Positions 1 to 9,684 are shown, counted from the stretch's first letter. The stretch is 64,000 bases of DNA from Prevotella sp. oral taxon 475 (GCF_018127805.1 NZ_CP072334.1:846001-910000); one strand, 5' to 3'. The notes: generated from the letters alone by a model not told the origin. A program made the numbers and translations.

Positions 1-1
1 C

Positions 2-718
2 TTTTCGAACCGCATTTTCATGGGGCATTTGGGCAATCATCTGCTCAACGCGGCCGACTTCCACTCTAACGAGCGTGGCTTCGGTATGCATTTTCTCAAT
101 GGCATCCGCAAAACCTGGGTGCTCTCGCGTCTGGCGATCGAGGTGAACGAAATGCCTGTGGCCTATACCCGGCTCTCGGTAGAGACGTGGGTGGATAGCG
201 TGATGCGCTTTTTCACTCAACGCAACTTTAAAATTTCAGACCACGAGACGGGCAAAATCTATGGCTACGGACGCAGCGTCTGGGCGATGATCGACACCGA
301 AACGCGCCAGCCGGCCGACATTTTGGCGATCAAAGAAGGTTCCATCGCGGAGTATGTAGATAAGGAAACGATTTGTCCTATTGCTGCTTCGTCGCGCGTA
401 AGAATGAGCGACGAGGGCCAATGGGCGGGGAAGGTAGAGACGCACTACAGCGATGTGGACGTTAATGGGCACATCAATAGCGTGAAATATGTGGAGCATC
501 TGCTCGATTTGATGCCCGAAGCGTGGCACCGCACACACTGCATCGGTCGCATCGACGTGGCTTATGTAGCCGAAAGTCATTTCGGCGATGTGCTCAACTA
601 TTATTGCGAGACGACGGGCGAGGGCAAAACAGCTTATCGCATCATGAAGCAACGAGGCGAAGAGCCTCCCCTCGAAGCGTGTAGGGTGGAAATAACGACG
701 GTCAAGCCTCACCTTTGA
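2..718 (+). CDS. acyl-ACP thioesterase, 5' truncated by window edge
   Basis: Releases fatty acids from acyl carrier protein in the cytoplasm. The reading frame is open to the first base, and the residues before the first ATG (position 20) already fit the family, so the true start lies upstream of the window. Two hot-dog halves are visible: the first carries GNHLLNAADFHSNERGFGM and WVLSRLAIEV. The second carries YSDVDVNGHINSVKYVEHL near 445-500, whose Asn-x-His and following Asn resemble the active-site region of plant FatA/FatB and bacterial relatives. The gene ends with TGA at 716-718, about 100 bp before valS, which has its own promoter. Family assignment is strong; chain-length preference cannot be read. 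Confidence 0.88.
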   Translation, partial: FSNRIFMGHLGNHLLNAADFHSNERGFGMHFLNGIRKTWVLSRLAIEVNEMPVAYTRLSVETWVDSVMRFFTQRNFKISDHETGKIYGYGRSVWAMIDTETRQPADILAIKEGSIAEYVDKETICPIAASSRVRMSDEGQWAGKVETHYSDVDVNGHINSVKYVEHLLDLMPEAWHRTHCIGRIDVAYVAESHFGDVLNYYCETTGEGKTAYRIMKQRGEEPPLEACRVEITTVKPHL

Positions 719-762
719 GGGAGCTTGAGGCGGGAGAGGACCGGAAATTCGCGGTTTTTTCG

Positions 763-770
763 TAATTTTG
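763..770 (+). promoter_or_regulatory. -7 promoter element (TAATTTTG) for valS
   Basis: TAATTTTG fits the Bacteroidota TAnnTTTG -7 motif and lies about 47 bases before the valS ATG, putting transcription start near 777. No convincing -33 element is seen. Confidence 0.5.
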
Positions 771-816
771 CATCCCTGCGAACGATGATCAGAAATAGAA
801 ACAAAACAACGCAAAT

Positions 817-3456
817 ATGGAATTAGCAAGTAAGTATGACCCGAAGGAAGTGGAGTCGAAATGGTATCAATACTGGATTGACAACAAACTTTTTGCCAGC
901 CAACCCGACGATAGAGAACCTTATACGGTGGTGATTCCGCCGCCCAACGTCACCGGAGTGCTGCACATGGGCCACATGCTGAACAATACGATACAGGACA
1001 TCCTGGTGCGCCGAGCCCGAATGGAAGGCAAAAACGCGTGCTGGGTGCCGGGAACAGACCATGCCTCGATTGCCACGGAAGCAAAGGTGGTGGCCAAATT
1101 GGCCGAGCAGGGCGTGAAGAAAACCGACCTGAGCCGCGACGAATTTCTTCGTCATGCCTGGGACTGGACGCACGAACACGGCGGCATCATTCTCAAACAA
1201 CTGCGCCGACTGGGAGCTTCGTGCGACTGGGATCGGACGGCTTTCACAATGGACGAAGAACGGTCGGCCAGCGTCATACAGGTGTTTTGCGATCTCTACG
1301 ACAAGGGATTGATCTACCGCGGCGTGCGAATGGTAAACTGGGACCCGCAGGCACAGACGGCGCTCTCGGACGAAGAGGTGGTCTATAAAGACGAACATTC
1401 TAAGCTTTATTACCTCCGCTATCGGGTGGTGGAGGAGCCCGGGCGTTATGCTATCGTAGCTACCACGCGTCCCGAAACCATCATGGGCGACACGGCGATG
1501 TGCATCAACCCCAATGATGAGAAGAATACGTGGCTCAAGGGCAAACATGTGATTGTGCCGTTGGTGGGCCGGGAGATTCCGGTGATTGAAGATGAGTATG
1601 TGGATGTGGAGTTCGGGACGGGCTGTCTGAAGGTGACACCGGCACACGACATCAACGACCACAACTTAGGACTCAAACATGGGCTCGAGACTATCGATAT
1701 TTTCAACGACGACGGAACTCTCTCTCCTGCCGCAGAACTGTATGTTGGGATGGACAGAATGGACGTTCGCCGACAGATTGCCATCGACTTGGAGAAGGCT
1801 CAGCTGATGGAAAAGGTGGAGGACTACGACAATAAGGTGGGCTATTCTGAACGAACCCACGTGCCTATCGAGCCCAAGCTCTCCACCCAATGGTTCCTTC
1901 GGATGCAGCATTTCGCCGACTTGGCCCTGCAACCTGTCATGGACGACGACATCCGTTTCTATCCCCAGAAATACAAAAACACCTATCGCCACTGGCTGGA
2001 GAATATCAAAGACTGGTGCATCTCGCGCCAACTGTGGTGGGGACATCGTATTCCGGCCTATTATTTCACCGTCGACGGCAAGCGCGAATGCGTCGTGGCA
2101 CGCTCTGAAGAGGAGGCTCTCGAAAAGGCTAAAAAGGTGCTACCGACACTCGAAAAGGCTGATCTCGAACAGGATGAAGACTGCCTCGACACGTGGTTCT
2201 CTTCTTGGCTCTGGCCCATCTCCGTGTTCGACGGCATCCGGAAGCCCGACAACGAGGAAATCAACTATTATTATCCCACGAGCGACTTGGTGACTGGGCC
2301 CGACATTATCTTCTTCTGGGTGGCCCGAATGATTATGGCCGGCTATGAATATCGCGGACAAATGCCTTTCCGGAATGTGTATTTCACGGGCATTGTGCGC
2401 GACAAACTGGGGCGGAAGATGTCGAAATCGCTCGGTAATTCGCCCGATCCTCTCGAGCTCATCGACCGATACGGAGCCGACGGCGTTCGCATGGGGATGA
2501 TGCTTTCGGCACCGGCTGGCAACGATATTCTCTTCGATGAGGCCCTTTGCGAGCAAGGGCGCAACTTCAACAACAAGATTTGGAACGCCTTCCGATTGGT
2601 GAAGGGGTGGCAGACGGCCGACATCGAGCAGCCTGCGGCCAACGCAACGGCCGTGAGATGGTTTGAGGCCAAACTGCGGGAGACGAACCTGGAGGTGGCC
2701 CATCTTTTCTCGAAATATCGTATCTCAGAAGCCCTCATGGCTATCTATCGGCTCTTCTGGGACGAGTTCTCCAGCTGGTATCTCGAGATGGTGAAGCCTG
2801 TCTACGGCTCGCCTATCGACTGTGCCACGCTCAACGCTACGCTCCGCTTCTTCGAAACGCTGCTCAAACTGCTCCATCCCTTTATGCCTTTCATCACCGA
2901 AGAACTGTGGCAGCACCTCGTTAGTAGGGAAACGGGCGCCTCGATCATGCGCGAGCAGCAGGAGATTGCCGCCCCCTCTGAAGCCGATAGACAACTGAAC
3001 GCCGACATCGAGAGCGTGAAGCAGATCGTCTCCTCTGTGCGCACCGTTCGCAATCAGAAGAATATTCCGCCCAAAGAGCCGCTCGTGCTCTGTGCCATCG
3101 GTCAGAATCGTTTTGCGGATTATGATGATGTGATGATGAAAATGGCCAATCTCGAGCGCATCGATGTATGCCAAGAGAAGCCCGCTGACACGGCACAGTT
3201 CATGGTTGCGACGGACGAATACGCCGTTCCCGTGGGTCGTCTCATCGATGTCGAGGCCGAGATCGCTAAGCAGGAGTCACAGTTGGCCCATCTCGAAGGA
3301 TTCTTGGCCGGTATCAAGAAAAAACTCTCCAACGAGCGTTTTGTGGCCAACGCCCCCGAGGCCGTTGTGGCCCTGGAGCGCAAAAAACAGAATGACTCGG
3401 AGGAAAAAATCGCTGCACTCAAGCTCTCGCTCCTCGAATTGAGAAAGAAAAAATAG
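817..3456 (+). CDS. valS: valine--tRNA ligase
   Basis: Charges tRNA-Val with valine in the cytoplasm. The 879-residue product is the normal length. It has the class I HIGH-type signature in [14 protein letters not shown] (residues about 45-58), the editing-domain insertion, and the KMSKS loop in [14 protein letters not shown] (about 535). The tryptophan-rich region [16 protein letters not shown] is also present. The C-terminal 60 residues, with alternating charged and hydrophobic residues, are the usual ValRS coiled-coil arm. The start is the first ATG after a -7 promoter at 763. The following protease gene has no obvious promoter, so read-through from valS is possible. Confidence 0.98.
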   Translation: MELASKYDPKEVESKWYQYWIDNKLFASQPDDREPYTVVIPPPNVTGVLHMGHMLNNTIQDILVRRARMEGKNACWVPGTDHASIATEAKVVAKLAEQGVKKTDLSRDEFLRHAWDWTHEHGGIILKQLRRLGASCDWDRTAFTMDEERSASVIQVFCDLYDKGLIYRGVRMVNWDPQAQTALSDEEVVYKDEHSKLYYLRYRVVEEPGRYAIVATTRPETIMGDTAMCINPNDEKNTWLKGKHVIVPLVGREIPVIEDEYVDVEFGTGCLKVTPAHDINDHNLGLKHGLETIDIFNDDGTLSPAAELYVGMDRMDVRRQIAIDLEKAQLMEKVEDYDNKVGYSERTHVPIEPKLSTQWFLRMQHFADLALQPVMDDDIRFYPQKYKNTYRHWLENIKDWCISRQLWWGHRIPAYYFTVDGKRECVVARSEEEALEKAKKVLPTLEKADLEQDEDCLDTWFSSWLWPISVFDGIRKPDNEEINYYYPTSDLVTGPDIIFFWVARMIMAGYEYRGQMPFRNVYFTGIVRDKLGRKMSKSLGNSPDPLELIDRYGADGVRMGMMLSAPAGNDILFDEALCEQGRNFNNKIWNAFRLVKGWQTADIEQPAANATAVRWFEAKLRETNLEVAHLFSKYRISEALMAIYRLFWDEFSSWYLEMVKPVYGSPIDCATLNATLRFFETLLKLLHPFMPFITEELWQHLVSRETGASIMREQQEIAAPSEADRQLNADIESVKQIVSSVRTVRNQKNIPPKEPLVLCAIGQNRFADYDDVMMKMANLERIDVCQEKPADTAQFMVATDEYAVPVGRLIDVEAEIAKQESQLAHLEGFLAGIKKKLSNERFVANAPEAVVALERKKQNDSEEKIAALKLSLLELRKKK

Positions 3457-3537
3457 CAAAATCGCATTTCGCCCATGACCGATGGCTCGAAATAAGAAAA
3501 GACAGGGCCTCGTTCATGGGCGATGAACAAAATGAGT

Positions 3538-3735
3538 CTTCCAAGTAGTTGGAAGGCTCGAAAATGAAAAAAACGGAGCTTCCAAGTAGTTGGAAGGCTC
3601 AAAAATGAGAAAAACAAAGCTTCCAAGTAGTTGGAAAGCTCGAAAATAAGAAAAACGAAGCTTCCAAGTAGTTGGAAAGCTCAGAAATGAGAAAAACAGA
3701 GTTTCCAAGTAGTTGGAAAGTTCAATAGAGAAAAA
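3538..3735. repeat. Array A: five 41-bp tandem units with a 16-bp palindrome
   Basis: The palindrome TTCCAAGTAGTTGGAA (TTCCAA stem, GTAG loop) recurs with unit starts at 3538, 3579, 3620, 3661 and 3702, a period of exactly 41. The A-rich spacer (GCTCGAAAATGAGAAAAAC type) is also conserved. The last unit is cut short by the next gene's ATG at 3736, so its hairpin ends about 17 bases from that start codon. Upstream, a 10-bp inverted repeat TCGCCCATGA/TCATGGGCGA (3469-3478 and 3514-3523) lies just after the valS stop. Confidence 0.92.
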
Positions 3736-4923
3736 ATGAAAAAAATCAAGCAACTCTTTTTAGGCTTTCTGGCCGTCGTAGCCTTGTCAGCCTGTCGCGA
3801 TGAGGTGGCTGCACCCTATCCCGTTCCGCAGGCGATGGCCCAGAAAACCCTGTTTGTCTATATGCCTTGGAGCGCAAGTCGAACCAGCGAGTCGGGCAGT
3901 TTGTATCATGCTTTTCAGCAAAACTTGGCCGATATACAGACAGCTATTGCTCGTAACGGCGGACTGGGGCGAAACCGACTCCTCGTTTTCATCTCCTCTT
4001 CTGCCACTTCGGCCGTTATGATGGAGGTGGTTTATCGTGGTGGCATTTGTCGGCAAGACACCCTCGAGCGATATTCTGCCGCTCATATGCCCGCTTTCAC
4101 CACCGCCGACGGCATTGCCGACATCCTCACTCGGGTGAAACAAACGGCACCCGCCCAGCGATACGCTCTCATTGTGGGCTGTCACGGCACGGGATGGCTC
4201 TTTGCCGGAGGTCGCAGCAGAGCACAGACGCGCTATTTCGGCGGATCGGAACCTTACTTTCAAACCAATATCTCCGCCCTGGCACAAGGAATCGGCAAGG
4301 CGGGGATGAAGATGCAGTTTGTCATGTTCGACGATTGCTACATGTCGAACGTGGAAGTGGCCTACGAGCTACGCCGTGCTACCGACCATCTCATCGGATG
4401 CGCCAGCGAAATCATGGCTTATGGCATGCCTTACGAACGCATTTGGAAGTATTTGGCACAGCCAGAACCCGACTATCAACGGGTGGTCGACGAGTTTCAT
4501 CGTTTTTATTCCGCCTATAGCACGCCCTGCGGAAACATCGGTGTTGCCGATTGCAGTCAGGCGCAGCAGATGGCCAGCGTGATGAAGCGAATCAACGCCC
4601 GCCATGTCTTCAACCTCTCAGATACGGTCTCGGTACAGAAGCTTGACGGATACCGTAACACCATCTTCTTCGACTTCGACAGTTACGTGCGAAAACTTTG
4701 CGGCAGCGACCCCCTTTACGCCGATTTTCAAACTGCTCTGAGTCGTTTCGTGCCCTACAAAGCCAGTACGCCGCAGATCTACACCAGTCTGGGCGAACTC
4801 CCCACACGCTACATCAACGTCGGTTCTTTCAGCGGCATCACCATCAGCGACCCCACCGTGTCTACCTACGAGCGGGCCATTGCCACGAAGACGCAGACCG
4901 CTTGGTGGGCAGCCACCCATTAA
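3736..4923 (+). CDS. clostripain-family (C11) cysteine peptidase lipoprotein
   Basis: Predicted cell-envelope cysteine protease. The 395-residue product starts with a short lysine-rich head, a hydrophobic stretch and the lipobox LSAC, so it should be exported and lipid-anchored. The clostripain core is visible: the catalytic His in ALIVGCHGTGWL (about residue 150) and the catalytic Cys in FVMFDDCYMSNVEVAYELR (about 198). Such enzymes usually cleave after Arg or Lys, but specificity is not readable here. The start ATG directly follows the last unit of a 41-bp hairpin array, which may affect translation. No promoter is visible between valS and this gene. Confidence 0.88.
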   Translation: MKKIKQLFLGFLAVVALSACRDEVAAPYPVPQAMAQKTLFVYMPWSASRTSESGSLYHAFQQNLADIQTAIARNGGLGRNRLLVFISSSATSAVMMEVVYRGGICRQDTLERYSAAHMPAFTTADGIADILTRVKQTAPAQRYALIVGCHGTGWLFAGGRSRAQTRYFGGSEPYFQTNISALAQGIGKAGMKMQFVMFDDCYMSNVEVAYELRRATDHLIGCASEIMAYGMPYERIWKYLAQPEPDYQRVVDEFHRFYSAYSTPCGNIGVADCSQAQQMASVMKRINARHVFNLSDTVSVQKLDGYRNTIFFDFDSYVRKLCGSDPLYADFQTALSRFVPYKASTPQIYTSLGELPTRYINVGSFSGITISDPTVSTYERAIATKTQTAWWAATH

Positions 4924-4958
4924 AAAAGGCGCGTGAGATGAAGAACATCTCACGCGCC
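4922..4958 (-). terminator. Intrinsic terminator of the 5348-4950 operon
   Basis: A perfect 13-bp stem (GGCGCGTGAGATG at 4928-4940, complement at 4946-4958, 5-base loop) is followed on the minus strand by six T. The right arm contains the last codon and stop of the minus-strand gene. It lies between convergent genes, immediately after the stop of the plus-strand protease, and could slow both transcripts. Confidence 0.85.
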
Positions 4959-5348
4959 GAATCCTAATACCGCCTCGATATATTGTTCGATGCGTTCGTT
5001 GGCCATGCGTCGCAGTTTGCGTTTCACCCTCCAACGGACGACAAGTTTGGCTCCTCCCGCCAACAAAAAGCCGATGGCCAGAGCCACGAAGAGCGACCAA
5101 CTACCCCAAGGCAGTTTCTTTTCGGGGAAAGCCGAGAGAACTACGACAGGCAGAATGATGAGCACACCGGACAGCGTATACTGCGAACGCAGACTGCCAA
5201 CACTGTCGAGGACCGCCTGTTTGTCGAAGAGATAACCGTCCACTTCTTCTTTCGTCACGCCGAAATCCTCCCGTTGGGGGAATCCGGGCATGGCACTGTT
5301 CAGTCGAATCTTTTGACTGACGCGTTGTTCAAAATCAATGATTTCCAT
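4950..5348 (-). CDS. hypothetical membrane protein, 132 aa
   Basis: I do not recognise a family. The 132-residue product has a hydrophilic N-terminal half. Two hydrophobic segments follow (about residues 59-78 and 84-103), then a basic stretch (RWRVKRKLRR) and an amphipathic tail, so it is probably an inner-membrane protein with both ends in the cytoplasm. It starts 12 bases after the stop of the YihY-family gene and is followed at once by an intrinsic terminator, so the two form an operon. The stop codon lies inside the terminator stem. Confidence 0.75.
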   Translation of the reverse strand: MEIIDFEQRVSQKIRLNSAMPGFPQREDFGVTKEEVDGYLFDKQAVLDSVGSLRSQYTLSGVLIILPVVVLSAFPEKKLPWGSWSLFVALAIGFLLAGGAKLVVRWRVKRKLRRMANERIEQYIEAVLGFGA

Positions 5349-5360
5349 CTTTTCTATTTT

Positions 5361-6731
5361 TTAATGGCGTGTGTTTAGCAAACCTGTGCCGATGGGCTGT
5401 TCGTCGAAAACCAAGTCTTTCAGTTCGATGGTGCGCATCTCGGCCAGATAATGCTTTCTCATTCTGTAAAACTCTTTCCATCCTCGACCTGTGAGATGTT
5501 TGCCAATATCGAGGTCGAGATTCCAAGTGCCCGAGGATTCGAGCCGGTCGATCATCAATCCGAGTGTGAGTTGTCTGAGCGAGAGAGCCGGCTGATAGCG
5601 CGCATCGACATCCTTTTCGTCGCCAGCGATGTAGGTCACCAGACCTGCGGTCTGCATTTCGAAGAGCAATTGCTGAACGATGCGCACCGGGATGTTCGTT
5701 TCCAACTTCAGTTCCACCGCCGTATAGGGCGGCTTAGCCTCGTCGAACCGCCGGCAAATCTTTCCCAACAACAAGGCACTCAGCATCATCCGGTAGCGAT
5801 AACTCAGCTCGTCCATCTGCCCCAGGAGGTCGAAGCTCTCCATGTTCTGACTGGTATAGCTCAATTCGGCACCGAAGAGACAGATGCTCCACGAAATCTG
5901 CACCCACAGCATGAACAGCGGTAAAGCTGCAAACGAACCATAGATGGCATTGTAGGACGAGAGGAAGATTTGCGAATGGATGTAGAACACCTGCAACACC
6001 TGCATCGCTACACCCGAAAGGATGCCCGGAAAGAAAGCCGCCGAGAAGTTGACTTTGGTGTTGGGCATGAAGATATAGAAGCCAACAAAAACGGCCGACA
6101 TCAAAACGTAGGGCATCACCGAGATAAACAAACGCATCATCGGACCGATAACAACGTATTCCTCGATGTCGCTGGCGAAAGTGGCCATCACAATCGACAC
6201 GCCCGACGTGACAACGATGATGATGGGTACGAGGAAGAACATGGCCAGATAGTCTGTCACGGTGCGAAACAAACTGCGTGGATGTTGTACCTGCCAGATT
6301 TTGTTGAAGGCTTTCTCGATGTTGCTGATGAGCATCAGCACGGTGAAGAGCATGAAAAGCAGTCCGATGCCAAGAAAGATTCCGCTTTTGGTGTGCACCA
6401 GGTAAGAGTTGACAAAGCCGATAATGGTATCAGCGGCCTGCGGTTGGCTCGAGAGCGCGTCTCTAAACCAAATCTCAATGTATTTTGAAAAGCCAAAACC
6501 GCGTGCAATGGCAAATACCACGGCCAAAATCGGCACAATGGCCAGGAGCGTGCTGTAGGTAAGGGCCGAAGCCATGTCGGTAACGCTGCGCGTAGTGAAG
6601 AATTTCACCGTCACGACGAGCCTCCGCAGGATGGTGAGCAGCACGAACACCAGCGGCGAAACCTCCTCGCGTCGCGTTTGCCACATTCCTCTTCGCAGGT
6701 ATAAAATGATGTTGTCAATCTTTCTTCTCAT
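5361..6731 (-). CDS. YihY/virulence factor BrkB family membrane protein
   Basis: Inner-membrane protein of the YihY/BrkB family, once misnamed RNase BN; its molecular role is uncertain. The 456-residue product has the family core: FFTTRSVTDMASALTYSTLL (about 43-62), then alternating membrane helices to about residue 290, including GIGLLFMLFTVLMLISNIEK and PLFMLWVQISWSICLFGAEL. The C-terminal 150 residues are soluble and resemble a winged-helix-like tail. It is the first gene of a two-gene minus-strand operon with the small membrane protein 12 bases downstream. Family call strong, function unknown. Confidence 0.9.
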   Translation of the reverse strand: MRRKIDNIILYLRRGMWQTRREEVSPLVFVLLTILRRLVVTVKFFTTRSVTDMASALTYSTLLAIVPILAVVFAIARGFGFSKYIEIWFRDALSSQPQAADTIIGFVNSYLVHTKSGIFLGIGLLFMLFTVLMLISNIEKAFNKIWQVQHPRSLFRTVTDYLAMFFLVPIIIVVTSGVSIVMATFASDIEEYVVIGPMMRLFISVMPYVLMSAVFVGFYIFMPNTKVNFSAAFFPGILSGVAMQVLQVFYIHSQIFLSSYNAIYGSFAALPLFMLWVQISWSICLFGAELSYTSQNMESFDLLGQMDELSYRYRMMLSALLLGKICRRFDEAKPPYTAVELKLETNIPVRIVQQLLFEMQTAGLVTYIAGDEKDVDARYQPALSLRQLTLGLMIDRLESSGTWNLDLDIGKHLTGRGWKEFYRMRKHYLAEMRTIELKDLVFDEQPIGTGLLNTRH

Positions 6732-6849
6732 GGGGTTTTAACGGGAAGATAAGTCTGTGTGTGTAGTCGGCAGTCTTCTCCTCAATGATGCATCGTCAAT
6801 CATTCATTGTTCATTCTCAACGATCAATTTTCAAGTGTCCATTAAAAAA

Positions 6850-7236
6850 GAAAGCAGTGTCTCTATAAGCCGGGTTCTGTTCTTTCCTCACGTTGTCGTG
6901 AGCGGAAAGCGTCTGCCATTTATCTACGCTGCGAGTCGCCCCGCAGCTTGAGCATTCTACCCTCCGTCGTAGCATCTTCGGGCGGACAACCCTCAAACGA
7001 CGGTTTACGCGAACTTGCAGCTTCCAGGAGGCACAGCTCGATGATCGCCCATCGACTGGTGGTCTCTTACACCACCTTCTCACCCTTACCACGGCGCGAG
7101 CCTTGGCGGTTGTTTTCTTCTACCTCTACCTACCGTCGCCGGTAGCTTCCATTTTCAGAAGTGGAACGTCCTGCGCTGCCCGGACTTTCCTCCCGCATCG
7201 CAAGGATGCCGGCGGCAGACCGAAACACTGCTTTCC
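6850..7236 (-). ncRNA. rnpB: RNase P RNA, class A
   Basis: RNA subunit of RNase P, which trims tRNA 5' ends. On the minus strand the 5' region carries the conserved GAGGAAAGTCCGGGC block (revcomp around 7181-7195), and the 3' end carries ACAGAACCCGGCTTAT (revcomp 6865-6880). The outermost P1 helix can be seen pairing 7222-7235 with 6850-6863, with one G-U pair. A T-run follows the 3' end (6842-6849 on the minus strand). The length of about 387 nt is normal. A TACATTTG -7 element lies just upstream of the 5' end. Confidence 0.95.
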
Positions 7237-7241
7237 GTCTG

Positions 7242-7249
7242 CAAATGTA
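7242..7249 (-). promoter_or_regulatory. -7 promoter element (TACATTTG) of rnpB
   Basis: Minus-strand TACATTTG lies about 6 bases before the inferred RNase P RNA 5' end (near 7236), the expected spacing for a Bacteroidota promoter. Confidence 0.65.
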
Positions 7250-7361
7250 CGAAAAATATGCAGCACCGCGGCTCAAAATCTGAAATTAATGCGCCTTTCG
7301 ACCCGATGCAGTCGCCCTTCGATTCCGATTTCCGAGGCGAACTCGCCGCCCTTTCATCTCA

Positions 7362-7473
7362 TCTCTTAGCTTTCGCACGCCAAAAGCTAAGAGAATGCAC
7401 TGCAAAAGCTAAGAAAATGCAGGACGAAAGCTAAGAGATGGGAAAACGTTTTATAAACGCTTGGATGTCAGAT
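7362..7473. repeat. Array I: 22-bp-period AAGCTAAG repeats with TTTATAAAC tail
   Basis: GCTAAG recurs at 7386, 7408 and 7430 (period 22), with an inverted unit CTTAGC at 7365. The first two units form a 12-bp stem (TCTCTTAGCTTT with its complement). The block ends in GGGAAAACGTTTTATAAACG. A related block in the opposite unit orientation but with the same tail lies at 40473-40580. It fills most of the gap between rnpB and the pheS terminator. Confidence 0.85.
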
Positions 7474-7595
7474 GTTGATCAAGGCGATCGAAAGAAGCCG
7501 CTTGTCTCTGTCGCAAGGTTGGCTTGGAGGCATCCTTTGCGACTTGGCAAGAAGTGCAACCTCTGTGGATGGGAAGAGAGAAACGGGACGGAACG

Positions 7596-7628
7596 AAAAA
7601 AGACCGCAGGGAAAATGGCCTGCGGTCT
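7596..7628 (-). terminator. Intrinsic terminator of pheS
   Basis: A 10-bp perfect stem AGACCGCAGG (7601-7610) with its complement (7619-7628) and an 8-base loop is followed by a run of T on the minus strand. It sits 24 bases after the pheS stop. Confidence 0.85.
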
Positions 7629-7652
7629 GTAAGAAATAGAAGGGCGGGAGCT

Positions 7653-8690
7653 TTAGTAGGCCGACTCGAACTGACGTAGAAAACGCACGTCGTTCTCTGA
7701 GAACAGACGCAGGTCGGCCACGTGATATTTCAAGTTGGTGATGCGTTCGATGCCCAGTCCGAAAGCATAGCCCGAATAAACGCTGCTGTCTATGCCGCAA
7801 GCCTCCAGCACATTGGGATCTACCATGCCGCACCCCAGAATTTCTACCCAGCCAGTGTGCTTGCAGAAGCCGCAGCCTTTGCCGCCGCAGATGTGGCAAG
7901 AGATGTCCATTTCGGCACTGGGCTCGGTGAAAGGAAAGTAGCTCGGGCGCAGCCGAATCTTGGTGTCGGGCCCGAAAAGCTCGCGGGCAAAGGTGAGAAG
8001 CACCTGTTTGAGGTCGGTGAAAGAGACATTTTTGTCGATGTAAAGACCCTCGAGCTGATGGAAAAAGCAGTGTGCACGGGCCGAGATAGCCTCGTTGCGA
8101 TACACTCGCCCGGGACAAATCACGCGGATAGGAGGCTGTTGCCGTTCCATGATTCGGCTTTGGTCGTTAGACGTATGCGAACGCAGAATTACGTTTTTCG
8201 TCACCTCATCGGGGTTGGTCTCGATGAAAAAGGTGTCTTGCATGTCGCGTGCGGGATGGTCGGGGGCGAAGTTCAGTTTGGTAAATACGTGCAGGTCGTC
8301 GTCGATCTCGGGCCCTTCGGCCAGCGTAAAGCCCATGCGCTGGAGAATATCGATGATTTGATTGCGCACGATTGTCAGCGGATGGCGCGTTCCTAAGCGG
8401 ATGGGGTAGGGCGTTCGGGTAAGGTCGAGCAGCTCGCGGCTTTGTTTTTCTGTGCCCACTGAGGCCTTAAGCTCCTCCAGTTTGTCTTGTGCCAGCTGCT
8501 TTAGTTCGTTGATTTTCATGCCGACAGCCTTTTTTTGGTCGGCAGCCACAAGGCGAAAATCGGCCATCAAGGCCGTGATCTCCCCCTTCTTGCTGAGATA
8601 TTTCAGTCGCAGTTGTTCGATTTCCTCCGCATTCTTGGCCGAAAGCTGTCCCACTTCGCTCAGAAGTTCGTTGATTCTCTCGAGTATCAT
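7653..8690 (-). CDS. pheS: phenylalanine--tRNA ligase alpha subunit
   Basis: Catalytic alpha subunit of the PheRS heterotetramer. The 345 residues begin with the coiled-coil arm (about 1-95) and continue with a class II core: motif 2 region in PPIRVICPGRVYRNEAIS with HCFFHQLEGLYID, and motif 3 near the end in GYAFGLGIERITNLKY. The cysteine-rich CHICGGKGCGFCKHTGW (around residue 265) is common in this lineage and could bind metal. pheT is not in the window. A TACCTTTG element at 8720-8727 supports the start at 8690, and a terminator follows the stop. Confidence 0.97.
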   Translation of the reverse strand: MILERINELLSEVGQLSAKNAEEIEQLRLKYLSKKGEITALMADFRLVAADQKKAVGMKINELKQLAQDKLEELKASVGTEKQSRELLDLTRTPYPIRLGTRHPLTIVRNQIIDILQRMGFTLAEGPEIDDDLHVFTKLNFAPDHPARDMQDTFFIETNPDEVTKNVILRSHTSNDQSRIMERQQPPIRVICPGRVYRNEAISARAHCFFHQLEGLYIDKNVSFTDLKQVLLTFARELFGPDTKIRLRPSYFPFTEPSAEMDISCHICGGKGCGFCKHTGWVEILGCGMVDPNVLEACGIDSSVYSGYAFGLGIERITNLKYHVADLRLFSENDVRFLRQFESAY

Positions 8691-8719
8691 GTCTTTTATT
8701 TCTTGTTATAATTTGCATG

Positions 8720-8727
8720 CAAAGGTA
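8720..8727 (-). promoter_or_regulatory. -7 promoter element (TACCTTTG) of pheS
   Basis: Minus-strand TACCTTTG lies 30 bases before the pheS ATG; it is back to back with the plus-strand element at 8771. Confidence 0.6.
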
Positions 8728-8770
8728 GTATTTTTATACCTAAATGCGGGAGGGTGTAGAAATAAAGTTG

Positions 8771-8778
8771 TACATTTG
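8771..8778 (+). promoter_or_regulatory. -7 promoter element (TACATTTG) for the 8803 gene
   Basis: TACATTTG lies 25 bases before ATG 8803. Because transcription should start near 8785, any in-frame start further upstream (an open frame reaches 8452) is excluded. Confidence 0.6.
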
Positions 8779-8802
8779 CAGCGATTTGAGAGACCAATCC
8801 AT

Positions 8803-9672
8803 ATGACAGACATGATGAAAAAAAGGGCCTTCCGGACAGCAATCGCCTGGGGCTTGCTGGCGATAGGATTTATCGCTGTTGGGTGTTCGGAGAAGAAGTC
8901 GACAGCCGGCGGTGCACAACGTGATTCTCTTGCTGTCGATTCTCTTCCGCAAGACACGCTCGAAAGCATCATCGAGGAACAGCCTATGCCCAAAGCGGCC
9001 GACGAACTCTTCGATGATTTCATCTTCAATTTTGCAGCCAACCGCAAATTGCAGCGTTCGCGCATACAATTTCCTTTGAAGGTGTATCAGCGTGGCAGCA
9101 AAACGGTGAAGCTCATCGAGAAAAAAGACTGGAAAATGGAGCACTTTTTTATGAAACAAGGCTACTATACCTTGATTTTCGATAGCCCCAAACAATTGAG
9201 TTTAGTGAAAGATACCACCGTGGGACATGTGGTGATCGAGAAGATCGGCTTGAAAAACCAAACGGTGAAACAATATGTTTTCCATCGCATCAATGGGCAA
9301 TGGATGATGACATCGATCAATAACAAGGCGCTGTATGAGGGCAGCAATGCTTCGTTCTTGCAGTTTTACCAGCGATTTGCGGTAGATAGTGCTTTCCAGG
9401 TGAGCAGTATGAACGACTTGGTTACATTCACCGCACCCGACCCGGACGATGATTTCAGTTCGATCACCGGCTCGATCTCGCCCGAACAGTGGGCTTCCTT
9501 CAAACCGGGACTGATCCCCAGCGGACAGATATACAATATTATATATGGTCAGACGTACACGGAGAGCCATCAAAAACTCTTTGTCATCCGCGGTGTTGCC
9601 AACGGAATGGAAACGGAGATGACGTTTAAGAAGATTCGAGGACGATGGAAACTGACCAAGTTCAATAGTTAA
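8803..9672 (+). CDS. lipoprotein, DUF4348-like
   Basis: Envelope lipoprotein of unknown function. The chosen 289-residue product starts MTDMMKKRAFR, followed by a hydrophobic stretch and the lipobox FIAVGC. After a Ser/Thr/Asp-rich linker comes FDDFIFNFAANRKLQRSRIQ and a beta-rich region repeated in style. This resembles the DUF4348 family of Bacteroidota, a call from memory of the family's opening motif. The start is placed at 8803 because the -7 element at 8771 lies inside the longer open frame; 8812 or 8815 are alternatives. murB follows after 12 bases and may be co-transcribed. Confidence 0.75.
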   Translation: MTDMMKKRAFRTAIAWGLLAIGFIAVGCSEKKSTAGGAQRDSLAVDSLPQDTLESIIEEQPMPKAADELFDDFIFNFAANRKLQRSRIQFPLKVYQRGSKTVKLIEKKDWKMEHFFMKQGYYTLIFDSPKQLSLVKDTTVGHVVIEKIGLKNQTVKQYVFHRINGQWMMTSINNKALYEGSNASFLQFYQRFAVDSAFQVSSMNDLVTFTAPDPDDDFSSITGSISPEQWASFKPGLIPSGQIYNIIYGQTYTESHQKLFVIRGVANGMETEMTFKKIRGRWKLTKFNS

Positions 9673-9684
9673 ACGCCCGGCGAG

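Noticed and set aside
8452..8802. Longer N-terminus for the DUF4348-like lipoprotein
   Set aside because: The extension lies opposite pheS, precedes the -7 element at 8771, and would bury the lipoprotein signal peptide.
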